Assembly: GCA_037893225.1 (NCBI GenBank)
Contig: JAZGUH010000086.1
Span: 206,433-270,432 of the forward strand
From: Hippasteria phrygiana
Taxonomy: Eukaryota; Echinodermata; Asteroidea; Valvatida; Goniasteridae
Length of the DNA: 64,000 nucleotides
Direction: 5' to 3'
Below are positions 1-12,626 of this stretch, in pieces (within the stretch, counting starts at the first letter, position 1; every line of letters starts with the position of its first letter). A program made the translations under genes and the position numbers. The notes beneath the pieces were generated by a model. That model had not been told where the DNA came from. It was given only the letters and a program-made list of their open reading frames with translations, and did not search any database.

Positions 1-2535
1 TCTTTTTTCAAGTCGCTAAATTTTTGAAGTTTTAAAATCGTAACATTCTTTTCAATATATCTAGCGAACAAAACACGATATTTTCAATTTTTTTTTTGTG
101 ATAGCTTTGGTATGTCTCAAAGATATGCCCTAAAAGGGAAAAAATGTGTGACGTCATGATGACGTCATCAAAAGTGTGATTTTTTAAAACACATATAAGG
201 AAAAGTCCGATCGTCATGAAAAGTGGTGGGTAGGTAGATACTGTCACTAGCATGCAAAATCCAAAATGAGGTCATAATGACGTCATCACGTGACTTTTTA
301 TGAATTTTTGAAATTTTAAAATCGTAACATTGTTTTCAATATATCTAGCGAACAAAACAATATATTTTCAAAATTCTTTTTGTTATAGCTTTGGTATGTC
401 TCAAAGATATCCCCTAAAAGGGAGAAAATGTGTGACGTCATGATGACGTCATCAAAACATTTCTTTTTTTAAACGCATGTAAGGGTCAATCCGATTACAA
501 AAATGTATACATTGAATTTTTCTGTACCTAATTCCAAAATTTCATGATCGTGGCTCACTCAAGTAAGAAATAAGAGCCATTTCAAAATTTAGACCAAATT
601 CAATATAACACAAAGGAATTCTGGGACGGGCAGATAACCATGGCTATTATGTGCTTGCTGTTTATAAAAGGGTTGATTTCTAGTCTTTTTTCAAGTCGCT
701 AAATTTTTGAAGTTTTAAAATCGTAACATTCTTTTCAATATATCTAGCGAACAAAACACGATATTTTCAATTTTTTTTTTGTGATAGCTTTGGTATGTCT
801 CAAAGATATGCCCTAAAAGGGAAAAAATGTGTGACGTCATGATGACGTCATCAAAAGTGTGATTTTTTAAAACACATAAGGATAAGTCCGATCGTCATGA
901 AAAGTGGTGGGTAGGTAGATACTGTCACTAGCATGCAAAATCCAAAATGAGGTCATAATGACGTCATCACGTGACTTTTTATGAATTTTTGAAATTTTAA
1001 AATCGTAACATTGTTTTCAATATATCTAGCGAACAAAACAATATATTTTCAAAATTCTTTTTGTTATAGCTTTGGTATGTCTCAAAGATATCCCCTAAAA
1101 GGGAGAAAATGTGTGACGTCATGATGACGTCATCAAAACATTTCTTTTTTTAAACGCATGTAAGGGTCAATCCGATTACAAAAATGTATATATTGAATTT
1201 TCCTCTCCCTGATTCCAAAATTTCATGATCGTGGCTCACTCAAGTAAGAAATAACAGCCATTTCAAAATTTAGACCAAATTCAATATAACACAAAGGAAT
1301 TCTGGGACGGGCAGATAACCATGGCTATTATGTGCTTGCTGTTTATAAAAGGGGTTGATTTCTAGTCTTTTTTCAAGTCGCTAAATTTTTGAAGTTTTAA
1401 AATCGTAACATTCTTTTCAATATATCTAGCGAACAAAACAAGGCATTTTCAAAATTATTTTTGTTACAGCTTTGGTATGTCTCAAAGATATGCCCTAAAA
1501 AGCGAAAATTGTGTGACGTCATGATGACGTCATAAAACAATTCTTTTTTTAAAGTCGCTAGAATATTGCCCATAGCAATTGTAAATTTTTTCTTTCTTAC
1601 CAGCCACTTTGGCTACTTTTAAACTTGGCAGACACTTACCCCAACTGCTCACAATGTGTGCCGAACTTTTACGTCATGGTGACGTCATCACATGTCACGT
1701 GACGTCATCTTTAAAGGGGCATTTTTCGAAGTCATATATCTACAAAAGTACAAGTCCGATTAAGTTGGAACGTAATATCTAGGTATGCCACCGGGTGTTA
1801 TAGATGAACATTGACATAACGTTATGATCAAGTCATAACATGTCACGTGGTTTCATCTTAAAGGGGCACTCGCTAGATTATTGCCCTTAGCATTTGTAAA
1901 CGTTTTCTTTCTTACCGTTCACTTTGGCTACTTTTAAACTTGGCAGACACTTACCCCAACTGCTCACAACGTGTGCCAAACTTTTACGTCATGATGATGT
2001 CATCACATGTCACGTGACGTCATCTTAAAGGGGCATTTTTTCGAAGCCATATATCTACAAAAGTACAAGTCCGATTAAGTTGAAAAGTAATATCTAGGTA
2101 GCCTAGTAGGTTTATAGATGAAAATTGACATTACATTATGATGACGTCATCACATGTTACGTGACGTCATCTTAAAGGGGCAGTTTTTGAAGCCATATAT
2201 ATTAAGAAGTACAAGTCCGATTAAGTTGAAACGTGGTATCTAACATGAATTTTAAACAATTTTGTATAATTATTTTTGTAATATATTTTTAGGTCATACA
2301 CACTTAAATATAAATGTGAAAAATGTGTGACGTCTGATGACGTAATCATGGTCATCAACTGCTTGTATGCTCACATTTCTAAAAAGATTATGAATAAGCA
2401 CGTGATTGCTTGACCTAGACGACCATAAAACGAGATATTTTATCCACCATTGAAATCTCAAGAATAAGAATCAAACTACCAAAAAAAAACAAAACGAAAC
2501 AGCCCTGTGTTTGTCCACAAACACTAAAGCTCTAG
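1..2535 (+). mobile_element. Helitron-like copy 1 (5' end outside window)
   Basis: The copy begins inside an A unit at the window edge. It carries two composite repeats of 682-683 bp, seen because positions 1, 684 and 1366 start the same sequence. Each joins a D-type half (ACACATAAGG, GGTGGGTAGGTAGAT motifs) to an A-type half. A truncated A unit, two B units (from about 1551 and 1865) and C-like sequence follow. About 2240-2480 is divergent AT-rich sequence without obvious unit structure. The 3' terminus is intact: hairpin GTGTTTGT-CC-ACAAACAC at 2507-2524 and CTAG at 2532-2535, followed by T's. No coding potential is credible. Confidence 0.65.
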
Positions 2536-2549
2536 TTTTCTTTTTTTTT

Positions 2550-2622
2550 GGCTGTTTCGAAAGTTTTTCGAAACAGCCCTTGTTTTCGTTAAGATTTTTT
2601 TTTTTTTCTTTTTTTTTTTTTT
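2550..2622 (+). repeat. GGCTGTTTCGAA hairpin module plus oligo-T
   Basis: This is a single hairpin module between the CTAG of copy 1 and the head of copy 2. The 13-bp stem GGCTGTTTCGAAA pairs with TTTCGAAACAGCC around a 3-nt loop at 2550-2578. TTGTTTTCGTTAAG and a long T tract interrupted by single C's follow. Its right arm shares CGAAACAGCCC with the sequence just before the terminal hairpins of the large elements. Confidence 0.75.
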
Positions 2623-4592
2623 TCTTTTTCAGACTTTTTGCCCATAGCATTTGTACACGATTTCTTTCTGCCAGGCACTTTGGCTACTTTTATGCAGCCG
2701 ATTGCCTTTAAACTAAACAGACACTTAGACCAACTGCTCAGGATGCATGCCGAACTTTTACGTCATGATGACGTCATCACGTGATTTTTTATGAATTTTT
2801 GAATTTTGAAAATCGTAACATTCATTAAATTATATCTAGCGAACAAAACAAGATATTTTCAAAATTCTTTTTCTTATAGCTTTGGTATGTCTCAAAGATA
2901 TGCCCTAAATTGCGAAAATTCTGTGACGTCATGATGACGTCATCAAAAATGTGTTTTTTTGTTAACGCATGTAAGGGTCAATCCGATTACAAAAATGTAT
3001 ATATTGAATTTTCCTGTACCCAATTCCAAAATTTCATGATCGTGGCTCACTCAAGTGTGAAATAGGAGCCATTTCAAAATTTAGACCAAATTCAATATAA
3101 CACAAAGGAATTCTGGGACGGGCAGATAACCATGGCTATTATGTGCTTGATGTTTATAAAAGGGGTTGATTTCTAGTCTTTTTTCAAGTCGCTGAATTTT
3201 TGAAGTATTAAAATCGTAACATTCTTTTCAATATATCTAGCGAACAAAACAAGATATTTTCAAAATTCTTTTTGTTATAGCTTTGGTATGTCTCAAAGAT
3301 ATGCCCTAAAAGGCGAAAATTGTGTGACGTCATGATGACGTCATCAACAAATCTTTTTTTTTTTAACGCATGTCAGGATCAATCCGATTACAAAAATGTA
3401 TTCGTTGAATTTTCCTGTACCTAATTCCAAAATTTCATGATCGTGGCTCACTCAAGTGTGAAATAGGAGCCATTTCAAAATTTAGACCAAATTCAATATA
3501 ACACAAAGGAATTCTGGGAAGGGCTGATAACCATGGGTATTATGTGCTTGCTGTTTATAAAACGGGTTGATTTCTAGTCTTTTTTCAAGTCGCTAAATTT
3601 TTGAAGTTTTAGAATCGTAACATTCTTTTCAATGTATCTAGCGAACAAAACAAGATATTTTCAAAATTCTTTTTGTTATAGCTTTGGTATGTCTCAAAGA
3701 TATGCCCTAAAAAGCGCAAATTGTGTGACGTCATGATGACGTCATGAAAAAAATTCTTTTTTCAAGTCGCTAGAATATTGCACATAGCATTTGTAAACTT
3801 TTTCTTTCTTACCGGCCACTTTGGCTACTTTTAAACTTGGCAGACACTTACTCCAACTGCTCACAATGTGTGCCGAACTTTTACGTCATGATGACGTCAT
3901 CACATGTCACGTGACGTCATCTTAAAGGGGCATTTTTCGAAGCCCATATATCTACAAAAGTACAAGTCCGATTAAGTTGGAACGTAATATCTAGGTATGC
4001 CACCGGGTGTTATAGATGAACATTGACATGACGTTATGATCAAGTCATAACATGTCACGTGGTGTCATCTTAAAGGGGCACTCGCTAGATTATTGCCCAT
4101 AGCATTTGTAAACGTTTTCTTTCTTACCGGCCAGTTTGGCTACTTTTAAACTTGGCAGACACTTACCCCAACTGCTCAGAATGTGTGCCTAACTTTTACG
4201 TCATGATGACGTCATTACATGTCACGTGACGTCATCTTAAAGGGGCATTTTTCGAAGCCATATATCTACAAATGTACAAGTCCGATTCAGTTGAAACACA
4301 CTATTTAGGTATGCCACCCGGTGTCATAGATGAAAATTGACATGACGTTATGATGAAGTCATTACATGTTATGTGATGTCATCTTAAAGGGGCATTCCCT
4401 AGGCTATTTCCCATAGCATTTGTACACGATTCCTTTTTTAAACCAATCCTTCACACATCCAATAACATCTTCATCCCTCCGTCATTGTTAACAAACAAAC
4501 AACTTTAAATATTGCATACACATTTGACATCCAAACTAACAATAAAAAAATTAGAAACAGCCCTGTGTTTGTCCACAAACACTTGCCTCTAG
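2623..4592 (+). mobile_element. Helitron-like copy 2
   Basis: A compact complete copy of 1970 bp, with the head TCTTTTTCAG at 2623. It contains a head-linked A unit and A units starting at 3176 and 3577, the second running into B at about 3768. A second B follows at about 4083, then a tail with an A-rich stretch. The terminal hairpin is at 4565-4582, the 6-nt spacer is TTGCCT, and CTAG is at 4589-4592. It is nearly the same sequence and length as copy 8 (17376-19347), so the two share a recent parent. Confidence 0.7.
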
Positions 4593-4594
4593 TT

Positions 4595-4626
<32 letters not shown>

Positions 4627-4630
4627 TTTT

Positions 4631-7147
4631 TCTTTTTCAGACTTTTTGCCCATAGACTTTGTACACGTTTTCGTTCTGCCAGGCACTTTGGCTACTTTTA
4701 TGCAGCCGATTGCCTTTAAACTTAACAGACACTTAGACCAACTGCTCAGGATGCATGCCGATCTTTTACGTCATGGTGACGTCATCACGTGATTTTTTAT
4801 GAATTTTTGAATTTTGAAAATCGTAACATTCATTAAATTATATCTAGCGAACAAAACAAGATATTTTCAAAATTCTTTTTCTTATAGCTTTGGTATGTCT
4901 CAAAGATATGCCTTAAAAAGCGAAAATTGTGTGACGTCATGATGACGTCATCAAAAATGCTTTTTTTTTTTAACGCATGTAAGGGTCAATCTGATTACAA
5001 AAATGTATATATTGAATTTTGCTGTACCCAATTCCAAAATTTCATGATCGTGGCTCACTCAAGTAAGAAATAACAGCCATTTCAAAATTTAGACCAAATT
5101 CAATATAACACAAAGGAATTCTGGGACGGGCTGATAACCATGGCTATTATGAGCTTGCTGTTTATAAAAGGGGTTGATTTCTAGTCTTTTTTCAAGTCGC
5201 TGAATTTTTGAAGTATTAAAATCGTAACATTCTTTTCAATATATCTAGCGAACAAAACAAGATATTTTCAAAATTCTTTTTGTTATGGCTTTGGTATGTC
5301 TCAAAGATATGCCCTAAAAAGCGAAAATTGTGTGACGTCATGATGACTTCATCAAAAATGTGTTTTTTTGTTAACGCATGTAAGTGTCAATCCGATTACA
5401 AAAATGTATACATTGAATTTTTCTGTACCTAATTCCAAAATTTCATGATCGTGGCTCACTCAAGTAAGAAATAACAGCCATTTCAAAATTTAGACCAAAT
5501 TCAATATAACACAAAGGAATTCTGGGACGGGCAGATAACCATGGGTATTATGTGCTTGCTGTTTATAAAAGGGGTTGATTTCTAGTCTTTTTTCAAGTCG
5601 CTGAATTTTTGAAGTTTTAAAATCGTAACATTCTTTTCAATATATCTAGCGAACAAAACAAGATATTTTCAAAATTCTTTTTGTTATAGCTTTGGTATGT
5701 TTCAAAGATATGCTCTAAAAAGCGAAAATTGTGTGACGTCATGATGACGTAATAAAATAAATCTGTTTTCAAGTCGCTTGAATAGTGCCCATAGCATTGT
5801 AAACGTGTTCTTTCTTACCGGCCACTTTGGCTACTTTTAAACTTGGCAGACACTTACCCCAACTGCTCACAATGTGTGCCGACCTTTTACGTCATGATGA
5901 CGTCATCACATGTCACGTGACGTCATCTTAAAGATGATTTTTCAAGGGCCCATATCTAGAGAGCCGTAGGTCCGATTGCCTTTAAACCCGGTATGTTGGT
6001 AGACCACCACGTGTTATAGATGAACATTTACGTGACGTCATGATGACGTCATCATACGATTTTATAGTAATTTTAAAGTTTTTGAACATTAAAGTTTCTT
6101 AAAGCCATATCTCATGAACAGAACATGCTAAATCCAAAATTCTTTTTGGAATAGCTTTGTTAGCTCCTATATTCTTTCACATAAATGGGAAAATGTGTGA
6201 CGTCATCATGACGTCATCAAAAATGTTCTTTTTTGAAACACATATAAGGGTACGTTCGATCGTCATAAAAATTGCTGGGTAGGTAGATAATGCTACTAGC
6301 ATATAAAATCCAAAGTGACGTCATGATGACGTCATCGGCTGATTTTCTATGAAATTTTTAGTTCTATCCCAAATCCCATAGACTTTGTAGACGAATTTTG
6401 TAAGTGGCACTTTGGTCACTAAACAACCACAGATGTTAATCAGGCTTAACACAAACAAAGACCCTAAGCTGAAAATGTATGCCGAAACGTGACGTCATGA
6501 TGACGTCATCACGTGTCACGTGACGTCATCCTAAACGTGCATTTTTCAAGGGCCCATATCTAGAGAACCGTATGTCCGATTGCCTTTAAACCTGGTATGT
6601 TGGTGGGCCACCACGTGTTATAGATGAAAATTGAGGTGACGTCATGATGACGTCACCATACGATTTTATAGTAATTTTAAAGTTTTTGAACCGTCAAAGT
6701 TTCTTAAAGCCATATCTCATCAACAGAACATGCTAAATTCAAAATTCTTTTTGGAATAGCTTTGTTAGCTCCTATATTCTTTCACGTAAATGTGAAAATG
6801 TGTGACGTCATCATCACGTCATCAAAATGTTTTTTTTTAATAACATATATAAGAATAGGTCTGAGTATCATAAAAAAATTGTGGGAAGGTAGATAGTGCC
6901 AGTAGAATGTAACATCCGAAGTGAAGTCATGATGACGTCATCGGCTAATTGTCTATGAATGTTTCAGTTCTATCCAAAATCCCATAGACTTTGTACACGA
7001 ATTTTGTACAAACCACTTTACTCACTATAAACATCAGATCTTAATCAAACTTAACACAAACATAGAACGTAACTTGAAGTTTTAGGGTGGAAAACAAAAA
7101 AAGAGGAAAAGCCTTGTGTTCTGTTTCAAACAGACACAAACCTCTAG
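4631..7147 (+). mobile_element. Helitron-like copy 3, with E units and a variant terminus
   Basis: Head at 4631, A units at 5184 and 5585 (401 bp apart), then a B unit to about 5936. From 5937 it changes to E units (period about 604 bp, GGGCCCATATCTAGAGA motif), one full and one partial. The 3' end differs from all other copies. The hairpin at 7114-7139 pairs TTGTGT-CTGTTT with AAACAGACACAA, with one bulged T, and CTAG follows at 7144-7147. The hairpin-plus-CTAG plan is kept although the hairpin sequence is different. Confidence 0.65.
5937..6540 (+). repeat. E unit, reference example (604 bp)
   Basis: Starts ATTTTTCAAGGGCCCATATC. It holds several CREs, AAAGCCATATCTCATGAACA, TTTGTTAGCTCCTATATTC and a D-like ATAAAAATTGCTGGGTAGGT. 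A partial second unit follows to about 7080 and another lies in copy 14 (about 42280-42730). Confidence 0.7.
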
Positions 7148-7866
7148 TTTTTTTTTTTTTTGCTTCTTTTTCAGACTTTTTGCCCATAGACTTTGTACAC
7201 GTTTTCGTTCTGCCAGGCACTTTGGCTACTTTTATGCAGCCGATTGCCTTTAAACTTAACAGACACTTAGACCAACTGCTCAGAATGTATGCCGAACTTT
7301 TACGTCATGATGACGTAATCACGTGATTTTTTATGAATTTTTGAATTTTGAAAATCGTAACATTCATTAAATTATATCTAGCGAACAAAACAAGATATTT
7401 TCAAAATTCTTTTTCTTATAGCTTTGGTATGTCTCAAAGATATGCCTTAAAAAGCGAAAATTGTGTGACGTCATGATGACGTCATCAAAAATATGTGTTT
7501 TTTTTAACGCATGTAAGGGTCAATCCGATTACAAAAATGTATACATTGTATTTTTCTGTACCCAATTCCAAAATTTCATGATCGTGGCTCACTCAAGTAA
7601 GAAATGACAGCCATTTCAAAATTTAGACCAAATTCAATATAACACAAAGGAATTCTGGGACGGGCTGATAACCATGGCTATTATGAGCTTGCTGTTTATA
7701 AAAGGGGTTGATTTCTAGTCTTTTTTCAAGTCGCTGAATTTTTGAAGTTCTAAAATCGTAACATTCTTTTCAATATATCTAGCGAACAAAACAAGATATT
7801 TTCAAAATTATTTTTATTACAGCTTTGGTATGTCTCAAAGATATGCCCTAAATGGCGAAAATTGTG

Positions 7867-7885
7867 TGACGTCATGATGACGTCA
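7867..7885. promoter_or_regulatory. CRE doublet with 11-bp spacing (example of many)
   Basis: TGACGTCA-TGA-TGACGTCA: two perfect ATF/CREB consensus sites with centres 11 bp apart, about one helical turn. Most full A, B and D units carry such a doublet at the same relative place, and it is among the best conserved parts of the units. Binding is inferred from consensus only. Confidence 0.6.
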
Positions 7886-8097
7886 TCAACAATATTTTTT
7901 TTTTTAAACGCATGTAAGGGTCAATCTGATGACAAAAATGTATACATTGTATTTTTCTGTACCCAATTCCAAAATTTCATGATCGTGGCTCACTCAAGTA
8001 AGAAATGACAGCCATTTCAAAATTTAGACCAAATTCAATATAACACAAAGGAATTCTGCGACGGGCTGATAACCATGGCTATTATGAGCTTGCTGTT

Positions 8098-8105
8098 TAT
8101 AAAAG
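8098..8105 (+). promoter_or_regulatory. TATA-box-like site at the end of A units (example)
   Basis: TATAAAAG, a strong match to the TATA consensus, about 213 bp after the CRE doublet. Present at the end of most A units. Some units have TATAAAAC or TATAAAAA instead. No transcript evidence is available. Confidence 0.35.
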
Positions 8106-9944
8106 GGGTTGATTTCTAGTCTTTTTTCAAGTCGCTGAATTTTTGAAGTTCTAAAATCGTAACATTCTTTTCAATATATCTAGCGAACAAAACAAGATAT
8201 TTTCAAAATTATTTTTGTTACAGCTTTGGTATGTCTCAAAGATATGCCCTAAATGGCGAAAATTGTGTGACGTCATGATGACGTCATCAACAATATATTT
8301 TTTTTTAAACGCATGTAAGGGTCAATCTGATGACAAAAATGTATACATTGTATTTTTCTGTACCCAATTCCAAAATTTCATGATCGTGGCTCACTCAAGT
8401 AAGAAATGACAGCCATTTCAAAATTTAGACCAAATTCAATATAACACAAAGGAATTCTGGGACGGACTGATAACCATGGCTATTATGAGCTTGCTGTTTA
8501 TAAAAGGGGTTGATTTCTAGTCTTTTTTCAAGTCGCTGAATTTTTGAAGTTTTAAAATCGTAACATTCTTTTCAATATATCTAGCGAACAAAACAAGATA
8601 TTTTCAAAATTATTTTTGTTACAGCTTTGGTATGTCTCAAAGATATGCCCTAAATGGCGAAAATTGTGTGACGTCATGATGACGTCATCAACAATATTTT
8701 TTTTTAAACGCATGTAAGGGTCAATCTGATTACAAAAATGTATACATAAAATTTTCCTGTACCTAATTCCAAAATTTCGTGATCGTGGCTCACTCAAGTA
8801 AGAAATAGGAGCCATTTCAAAATGTAGACCAAATTCAATATAACACAAAGGAATTCTAGGAAGGGCTGATAACCATGGCTTAAATGTGCATGCTGTTTAT
8901 AAAAAGGGTTGATTTGTAGTCTTTTTTCAAGTCGCTGAATTCTTGAAGTTTTATAATTGTAACATTCTTTTCACTATATCTAGCGAACAAAACAAGATAT
9001 TTTCAAAATTCTTTTTGTTATAGCTTTGGTATGTCTCAAAGATATGCCCTAAAAAGCGAAAATTGTGTGACGTCATGATGACGTCATAAAAAAAAATCTT
9101 TTTTCAAGTCGCTAGAATATTGCCCATAGCATTTGTAAACTTTTTCTTTCTTACCGGCCACTTTGGCTACTTTTAAACTGAGCAGACACTTACTCCAACT
9201 GCTCACAATGTGTGCCGAACCTTTACGTCATGATGACGACATCACATGTCATGTGACGTCATCTTAAAGGAGCATTTTTCGAAGCCATATATCTACAAAA
9301 GTACAAGTCCGATTAAGTTGGAACGTAATATCTAGGTATGCCACCGGGTGTTATAGATGAACATTGACATGACGTTATGATCAAGTCATAACATGTCACG
9401 TGGTGTCATCTTAAAGGGGCACTCGCTAGATTATTGCCCATAGCATTTGTAAACGTTTTCTTTCTTACCGGCCAGTTTGGCTACTTTTAAACTTGGCAGA
9501 CACTTACCCCAACTGCTCAGAATGTGTGCCTAACTTTTACGTCATGATGACGTCATCACATGTCACGTGACGTCATCTTAAAGGGGCATTTTTCGAAGCC
9601 ATATATCTACAAATGTACAAGTCCGATTCAGTTGAAACACACCATTTAGGTATGCCACCCGGTGTCATAGATGAAAATTGACATGACGTTATGATGAAGT
9701 CATTACATGTTATGTGATGTCATCTTAAAGGGGCATTCGCTAGGCTATTTCCCATAGCATTTGTACACGATTCCTTTTTTTAAACCAATCCTTCACACAT
9801 CCAATAACAACATCTTCATCCCTCCGTCATTGCTAACTAACAAACAACTTTAAATATTGCATACACATTTGACATCCAAACTAACAATAAAAAAAATCGA
9901 AACAGCCCTGTGTTTGTCCACAAACACTTGCCTCTAGTTTTTTT

Positions 9945-9990
9945 GGCTGTTTCGAAAGTTTTTCGAAACAGCCCTTGTTTTCGTTAAGAT

Positions 9991-10022
<32 letters not shown>

Positions 10023-10027
10023 TTGCT
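9945..10027 (+). repeat. GGCTGTTTCGAA hairpin module plus oligo-T
   Basis: One CGAA-type hairpin (9945-9973) lies only 7 bases after the CTAG of copy 4. It is followed by TTGTTTTCGTTAAG and a T tract leading to the head of copy 5. Confidence 0.75.
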
Positions 10028-12540
10028 TCTTTTTCAGACTTTTTGCCCATAGACTTTGTACACGTTTTCGTTCTGCCAGGCACTTTGGCTACTTTTAAGC
10101 AACCGATTGCATTTAAACTTAGCAGACACTTAGACCAACTTCTCAGGATGCATGCCGAACTTTTACGTCATGATGACGTCATCACGTGATTTTTTATGAA
10201 TTTTTGAATTTTGAAAATCGTAACATTCATTAAATTATATCTAGCGAACAAAACAAGATATTTTCAAAATTCTTTTTCTTATAGCTTTGGTATGTCTCAA
10301 AGATATGCCCTAAATTGCGAAAATTGTGTGACGTCATGATGACGTCATCAAAAATGTGTTTTTTTGTTAACGCATGTAAGGGTCAATCCGATAACAAAAA
10401 TGTATATATTGTATTTTCCTGTACCCAATTCCAAAATTTCATGATCGTGGCTCACTCAAGTAAGAAATAACAGCCATTTCAAAATTTAGACCAAATTCAA
10501 TATAACACAAAGGAATTCTGGGACGGGCTGATAACCATGGCTATTATGAGCTTGCTGTTTATAAAAGGGTTGATTTCTAGTCTTTTTTCAAGTCGCTGAA
10601 TTTTTTAAGTTTTAAAATCGTAACATTCTTTTCAATATATCTAGCGAACAAAACAAGATATTTTCAAAATTATTTTTGTTACAGCTTTGGTATGTCTCAA
10701 AGATATGCCCTAAATGGCGAAAATTGTGTGACGTCATGATGACGTCATCAACAATATATTTTTTTTTAAACGCATGTAAGGGTCAATCTGATTACAAAAA
10801 TGTATACATTGAATTTTCCTGTACCTAATTCCAAAATTTCGTGATCGTGGCTCACTCAAGTAAGAAATAGGAGCCATTTCAAAATGTAGACCAAATTCAA
10901 TATAACACAAAGGAATTCTGGGAAGGGCTGATAACCATGGCTTAAATGTGCATGCTGTTTATAAAAAGGGTTGATTTGTAGTCTTTTTTCAAGTCGCTGA
11001 ATTCTTGAAGTTTTATAATCGTAACATTCTTTTCACTATATCTAGCGAACAAAACAAGATATTTTCAAAATTCTTTTTGTTATAGCTTTGGTATGTCTCA
11101 AAGATATGCCCTAAAAAGCGAAAATTGTGTGACGTCATGATGACGTCATAAAAAAAATTCTTTTTTCAAGTCGATAGAATATTGCCCATAGCATTTGTAA
11201 ACGTTTACTTTCTTACCGGCCACATTGGCTACTTTTAAACTTGGCAGACACTTACCCCAACTGCTCACAATGTGTGCCGAACTTTTACGTCCTGATGACG
11301 TCATCACATGTCACGTGACGTCATCTTAAAGGGGCATTTTTCGAAGCCATATATCTACAAAAGTACAAGTCCGATTTAGTTGGAACGTAAGGTATGCCAC
11401 CTGGTGTTATAGATGAAAATTGACATGACGTTATGATCAAGTCATAACATGTCACGTGGTGTCATCTTAAAGGGGCACTCGCTAGATTATTGCCTATAGC
11501 ATTTGTACACGTTTTCTTTCTTACCGGCACTTTGGGTACTTTTAAACTTGGCAGACACTTAGACTAACTGCTCACAATGTGTGCCGAACTTTTACCTCTT
11601 GATGACGTCATGACATGCCACGTGACGTCATCTTAAAGGGGCAGTTTTTGAAGCCATATATATACTAAAGTACAAATTCGATTAAGTTGAAAGTAATATC
11701 TACGTAGCCCAGTAGGTTTATAGCTGAAAATTGACATGACATTATCATAATTGATGTCATCACATGTCACGTGACGTCATCTTAAAGGGGCAGTTTTTGA
11801 AGCCATATGTCTACAAAAGCACAAGTCCGATTAAGTTCAAAAGTAATATCTAAGTAGGCCAGCAGGTTTATAGATGAAAATTGACATGACGTTATGATGA
11901 CTTCATCACACGTCACCTGACGTCATCTTAAAGGGGCAGTTTTTGAAGCCACATATAAACAAAAGTACAAGTTCGATTAAGTTGAAATGTAATATCTAGG
12001 TACGTCTGCAAGTTTATAGATGAAAATTGACATGACATTATGATGATGTCATCACATGTCACGTGACGTCATCTTAAAGGTGGATTCTTCGAAGCCATAT
12101 ATCTACAGAATTACAAGTCCAATGAAATTGAAACGTGATATGTAGGTATGCTAGCAGGCGTTATTGACAAAAATTACATGACGTCATGATGACATCATTA
12201 TACGATTTTCTAGTAATTTTTAAGTTTTTAAACCCCAAAGCCATATCTCATCAAACCTACATGCTAATTTCAAAAAACAATTTGTAATACATTTGTTAGG
12301 TGATAGGTACTTACATATGAATGTGCAAAATGTGTGACATCACAATGACATCATCATGGTCACAAACTGCAAGTATGCTCACATTTCCAAAACAATTATG
12401 ATTAAGGATACGTAATTGCTTGAATGTAAAACAAGATTTTGTTTCATCTACCATTGATATCTCATCAAGAATTAGAATCATACTCCCACAAAAAAAAAAA
12501 AAACACCCGAAACAGCCCTGTGTTTGTACACAAACACCAG
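10028..12540 (+). mobile_element. Helitron-like copy 5 (terminal CTAG missing)
   Basis: Head at 10028, A units at 10580 and 10981, B units from about 11168 and 11480. C-type repeats run to about 12180, then an E-like AT-rich tail. The terminal hairpin GTGTTTGT-AC-ACAAACAC is at 12520-12537. After it, CAG runs straight into T's and a hairpin module. In the related copy 9 the same place reads CAGTTTCTAG. The CTAG end was therefore lost, and the boundary given is approximate. Confidence 0.6.
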
Positions 12541-12548
12541 TTTTTTTT

Positions 12549-12594
12549 GGCTGTTTCGAAAGTTTTTCGAAACAGCCCTTGTTTTCGTTAAGAT

Positions 12595-12626
<32 letters not shown>

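Larger units (their letters stand above)
7718..8118 (+). repeat. A unit, reference example (401 bp)
   Basis: The commonest unit, present one to four times in most copies. In order it has TTTTTTCAAGTCGCTGAAT, AATCGTAACATTC, ATATATCTAGCGAAC, a CRE doublet (7867-7885), AACGCATGTAAGGGTCAATC, GATCGTGGCTCACTCAAGTA, CACAAAGGAATTCTGGGA, AACCATGGCTATTATGAGC and TATAAAAGGGG (from 8098). Variants differ mainly in the T-tract length after the CRE doublet. Confidence 0.85.
7165..9937 (+). mobile_element. Helitron-like copy 4 (longest clean A-unit run)
   Basis: Head at 7165. A units start at 7718, 8119, 8520 and 8919, giving periods of 401, 401 and 399 bp. The last runs into B at 9111, with a second B at about 9425, followed by the tail. 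The terminal hairpin is at 9910-9927 and CTAG at 9934-9937. From 9111 to its end the copy is collinear with copy 20 (9111 matches 55561 and CTAG 9934 matches 56384, both offset 46450), although the 5' halves differ in A-unit number. Confidence 0.7.

Noticed and set aside
32..253. Minus-strand open frames of 65-105 codons repeated throughout the array
   Set aside because: They are shadows of A, B and D units. They recur wherever the unit recurs and break with small indels.
2507..2535. Rho-independent-type terminator (hairpin followed by T's)
   Set aside because: The hairpin is followed by a spacer and CTAG before the T's. The organism is eukaryotic, and the fixed CTAG fits a transposon end.
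4565..4792. Recurrent 60-140 codon open frames rich in Phe or Lys followed by a common block (also near 12524, 22059, 30117 and 33261, and on the minus strand)
   Set aside because: They are translations of the oligo-T tracts and the repeat head module. Many start without ATG, their N-termini change with T-tract length, and no protein family is recognisable.
8074..8118. Mini-ORF of 14 codons with a good start context (ACCATGG) at the end of A units
   Set aside because: Many units have a frameshift (one G fewer in AAAAGGGG) or an early stop (GGCTTAAATG), so it is not maintained.
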